Shown here: positions 61,427 through 64,000 of the stretch, piece by piece | How positions within the stretch are numbered: the first letter of the stretch is position 1 | Layout of the letters: the number at the start of each line of letters is the position of its first letter | DNA from: Zonotrichia leucophrys gambelii | Taxonomy: Eukaryota; Chordata; Aves; Passeriformes; Passerellidae | Assembly (NCBI RefSeq): GCF_028769735.1 | Contig: NC_088173.1 | Location: forward strand, 24,678,038 to 24,742,037 | Reading direction: 5' to 3' | DNA length: 64,000 nucleotides | Notes under the pieces: model-generated | Database searches by the model: none | Told to the model about the DNA's origin: nothing | Seen by the model: only the letters and a program-made list of their open reading frames with translations | Program-made: the position numbers and the translations under genes

Positions 61427-64000
61427 CTGAAAACCAAACAGGTTTGGCATGCATTAATTGAAGTGAAAGGAGCTGGATGCTGCACCTCACAGAAACCAAA
61501 GCAGGCTTTCAGAAAACATTTATTTTACAAGTTCTGCTAAAGCAAAGTGAAACCTCCTTTTTTGATAGTGACCAGGCCTTCAGCTCTCCAAAAATCGAAG
61601 AGGTATTAGGAATACAGTCTAGTGTAAGCTTCCACTGCCAAAGCAACCTTTCCCCACAGACAACTAAACTTGCAACATAAAACCCTGGAAGTCAAACAAG
61701 GTTCTTCAGGTGACATATATCCTGCCACTTGCAACAGTACACTGACTGTATCCTACCATTGCAAAGATCACCATTTTGTTAAGGTGTAAGATTTATCCAA
61801 ACATTGCAAGATTACACTAATGCTAAACCACTGAAACTTATTAAGCTGTTAAATCTGTTGTGTTTACTGGAACAGAATCCCTTTCATTTTAGCCTCAAAA
61901 AGATCTCAGTTGCAGAAGCAAAGAAAGTTGTTAACACTAAGCACATGAGAAAGAAATCAACTCTGTGATTATAGTGATCATAAAAGGTGAATTACATACA
62001 CAATTTTATCTTAAGTAAAGAAATTATCTCAATTTGATTCCAAATAGCTGGTAACTACAGGTGACACCACAATTCACTCAGCTGTTTGAGAGGAGGAGAC
62101 AACCAATCATTAAAAATTAATTAATCTGCCAGTATTGCATACAATCACACATGACTTCAGTTCATTAAGTCTTGCACTATTTCATACATGTTCAGACACA
62201 TACCAGATTAAGAAAATGTATAAAGAGATTGCTATTTGTGTTTATATTGTATTTCAAATTCCTGACCTATAAAACATTCTAATTAAGGCAAATAATTAAT
62301 AAGGTAAGCAGCTCACATAGCAAGGGAAATAAAATAAGGACACAAAGGCTGAGAAACTGAATCACCTAGATCATCTAGATCATATTGCACTGGATAACCT
62401 ATCACTTTATTTTGGAAAACCAAATACGTAAAATAAGAGATTTTCTCCAGAAAAACAGTTCATTCAGGGCTACCACTGAATGAAGCTGGATTTTTCTAGG
62501 ATCAGTATAAAACTCCCTTTGAGGTAATTAAGAAATAAGTTTAACATCCTTATATAGCTTCCTAAATTTTTCAAATTTCATGGAAGACTGTACAGTAGAG
62601 ATGCTGTTTGCCCACATGGTCCTGTGCAAACTCTGCTTGTGGCTGAAAACCTCTGTGTTTAACAGCTTATTTCGGAGTAGCTAAAACAATTACATGATAG
62701 AATAGGACAATAAGTGCTATTTCCTTGCTCTACTTGTTAAACAAAAAGTTAAATTCATCTTGTGGTAGAGCCTTCTTTAAGACAATCTGTTCTTCAGTTC
62801 TAGCACATCAGTGTTCCTGGAGTCATATTTGTTCATCACATACAAGCCTATGTACCACAGTAACACTGTTCTAAACTATTAAATGCTACAGGCAAAAACA
62901 TTTTTGATTGATTTAAGAACTTTTGATAGATTTAAGAAGCTAGGGGCAAGAACCATCTCACAAATCCACCTAGAAGACTCTGCATAAAAGCAAATAATTT
63001 CTTAAAACCCAAATAAATTCACCATTTATGTTAGAACACCCCACCATGATCAATATTTTGTAGAGTTCTTTTCCTACAGGTAGTACTAACAGTTTCAATG
63101 CAGCTCTGCAGGATCACAGTGATCAATTTTAAAACATAAGAAGGCGAAAAAAATGTAGATTAAAGGTGGCTTTCATAAAAAGTTCAACTGCACATTCAAA
63201 TTTAACTACAGAACTTCCTCATTACTGCTTTTACAGAAAAAAATGGGGATGTAAGCATCAAATACTGGATGCAAGGATGAAAACTTTCTACATCTTCACC
63301 AAGATTCAGAAGTGAAGACACTCATGTGAAATTGTGGTAATCACAACATCTACACACATCTATCATTTAAAGTTCCACTACAGAAATGCACACAGACTTT
63401 AGCATCTCTGTAGTTCTTGCAGGTGCCAGACAAGGGGCTGTACTTTGTAAGAAGCTGCCAATCCCCAGAACAGCATGGATTGTGTTACCCAGGGCTTGGT
63501 CTGTTTCCTCACTAAAGCAGCCACAACTTTAGAACACATTAGGTGACTGCTGTACCAGGACATGTGCTACCATCTGCTGCAATAGAACAACTCAAAGAGA
63601 TCATCCTTGGAAAAAACATGCTTGATCCATATTCGGTTCCACAAGAACCAAACCTTTCCACATCACTCCTGCCCTTCTGGGTTCTCTTTTACCCCCTATC
63701 CCAATTGTGCAAATCCACACAAACACTGCACCACAGCAGAAGAGAAGACACAGATCAGACTGAGAGTCATTCCCCTCACAGTGCAGCTACCTTAAATGCA
63801 TACTGGATTACAGCCTCAGTAATTTCAAGGTTTGCTCATCATAAATAAAACCACATGGTTTTTGACTCCTGGGGATTTAAGTATCACTTTTTCAACTGGC
63901 AAATAAAAAGCAAAACAAAGCAAGAACTTATAAACAACATAGTGAGCTTCCTCTAGGACGAAAACATAAAGAGACATTTAACCATTTATAATAAATGGTT
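61427..64000 (-). other. ARFIP1: ARFIP1 5' intron sequence to window end
   Basis: AT-rich sequence without a CpG island, so the ARFIP1 promoter is expected beyond the right end. No exon, repeat family or RNA gene is recognised. Plus-strand frames such as 63543-63848 have no identifiable product. Confidence 0.6.

Overview
The window is vertebrate nuclear DNA, most likely from a bird. It is AT-rich and sparse in interspersed repeats. It carries two fragments of CR1-type LINE retrotransposon and holds parts of two neighbouring protein genes, ARFIP1 and FHDC1, which also lie side by side and co-oriented in human 4q31.3. Both genes run on the minus strand, so transcription goes from high to low coordinates. 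Most long open frames in the window are chance frames in introns. The real coding sequence is a set of short exons, placed here by translating the minus strand and reading splice sites directly.

Right to left. From about 64000 to 25080 lies ARFIP1 (arfaptin-1). Its promoter is off the right end. Eight coding exons, from 57542 down to 26526, join in a consistent reading frame into a 374-codon protein, or 342 codons if the 32-codon cassette exon at 46727-46822 is skipped. A further candidate exon at 61347-61426 would add an in-frame N-terminal extension. The 3' UTR probably ends near 25.08 kb. A 5.5-kb intergenic stretch (about 25.08 to 19.6 kb) follows. At 18.77-19.85 kb is a strong CpG island, the likely FHDC1 promoter with a non-coding first exon. 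FHDC1 (FH2-domain-containing formin) then continues leftward: a large exon at 14595-15226 with the start codon, the proline-rich FH1 region and the start of FH2, and two short FH2 exons at 7771-7832 and 7159-7261. The rest of FHDC1 is beyond position 1.

Arfaptin-1 is a BAR-type (AH domain) protein of trans-Golgi membranes. FHDC1 is a formin acting on actin, microtubules and Golgi shape. The two share a Golgi connection, but nothing here shows joint regulation.

The most striking unexplained structure is a 766-bp direct repeat with no mismatch seen by eye. Copy 1 (22098-22863) lies upstream of the FHDC1 promoter. Copy 2 (31105-31870) lies in the last ARFIP1 intron, 9007 bp away and with different flanks. 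Other points of interest are the candidate ARFIP1 N-terminal exon, an intronic consensus CTCF motif, two perfect inverted repeats, and many short A-run/C-run tracts. No tRNA, rRNA, CRISPR array or intact mobile element was seen.
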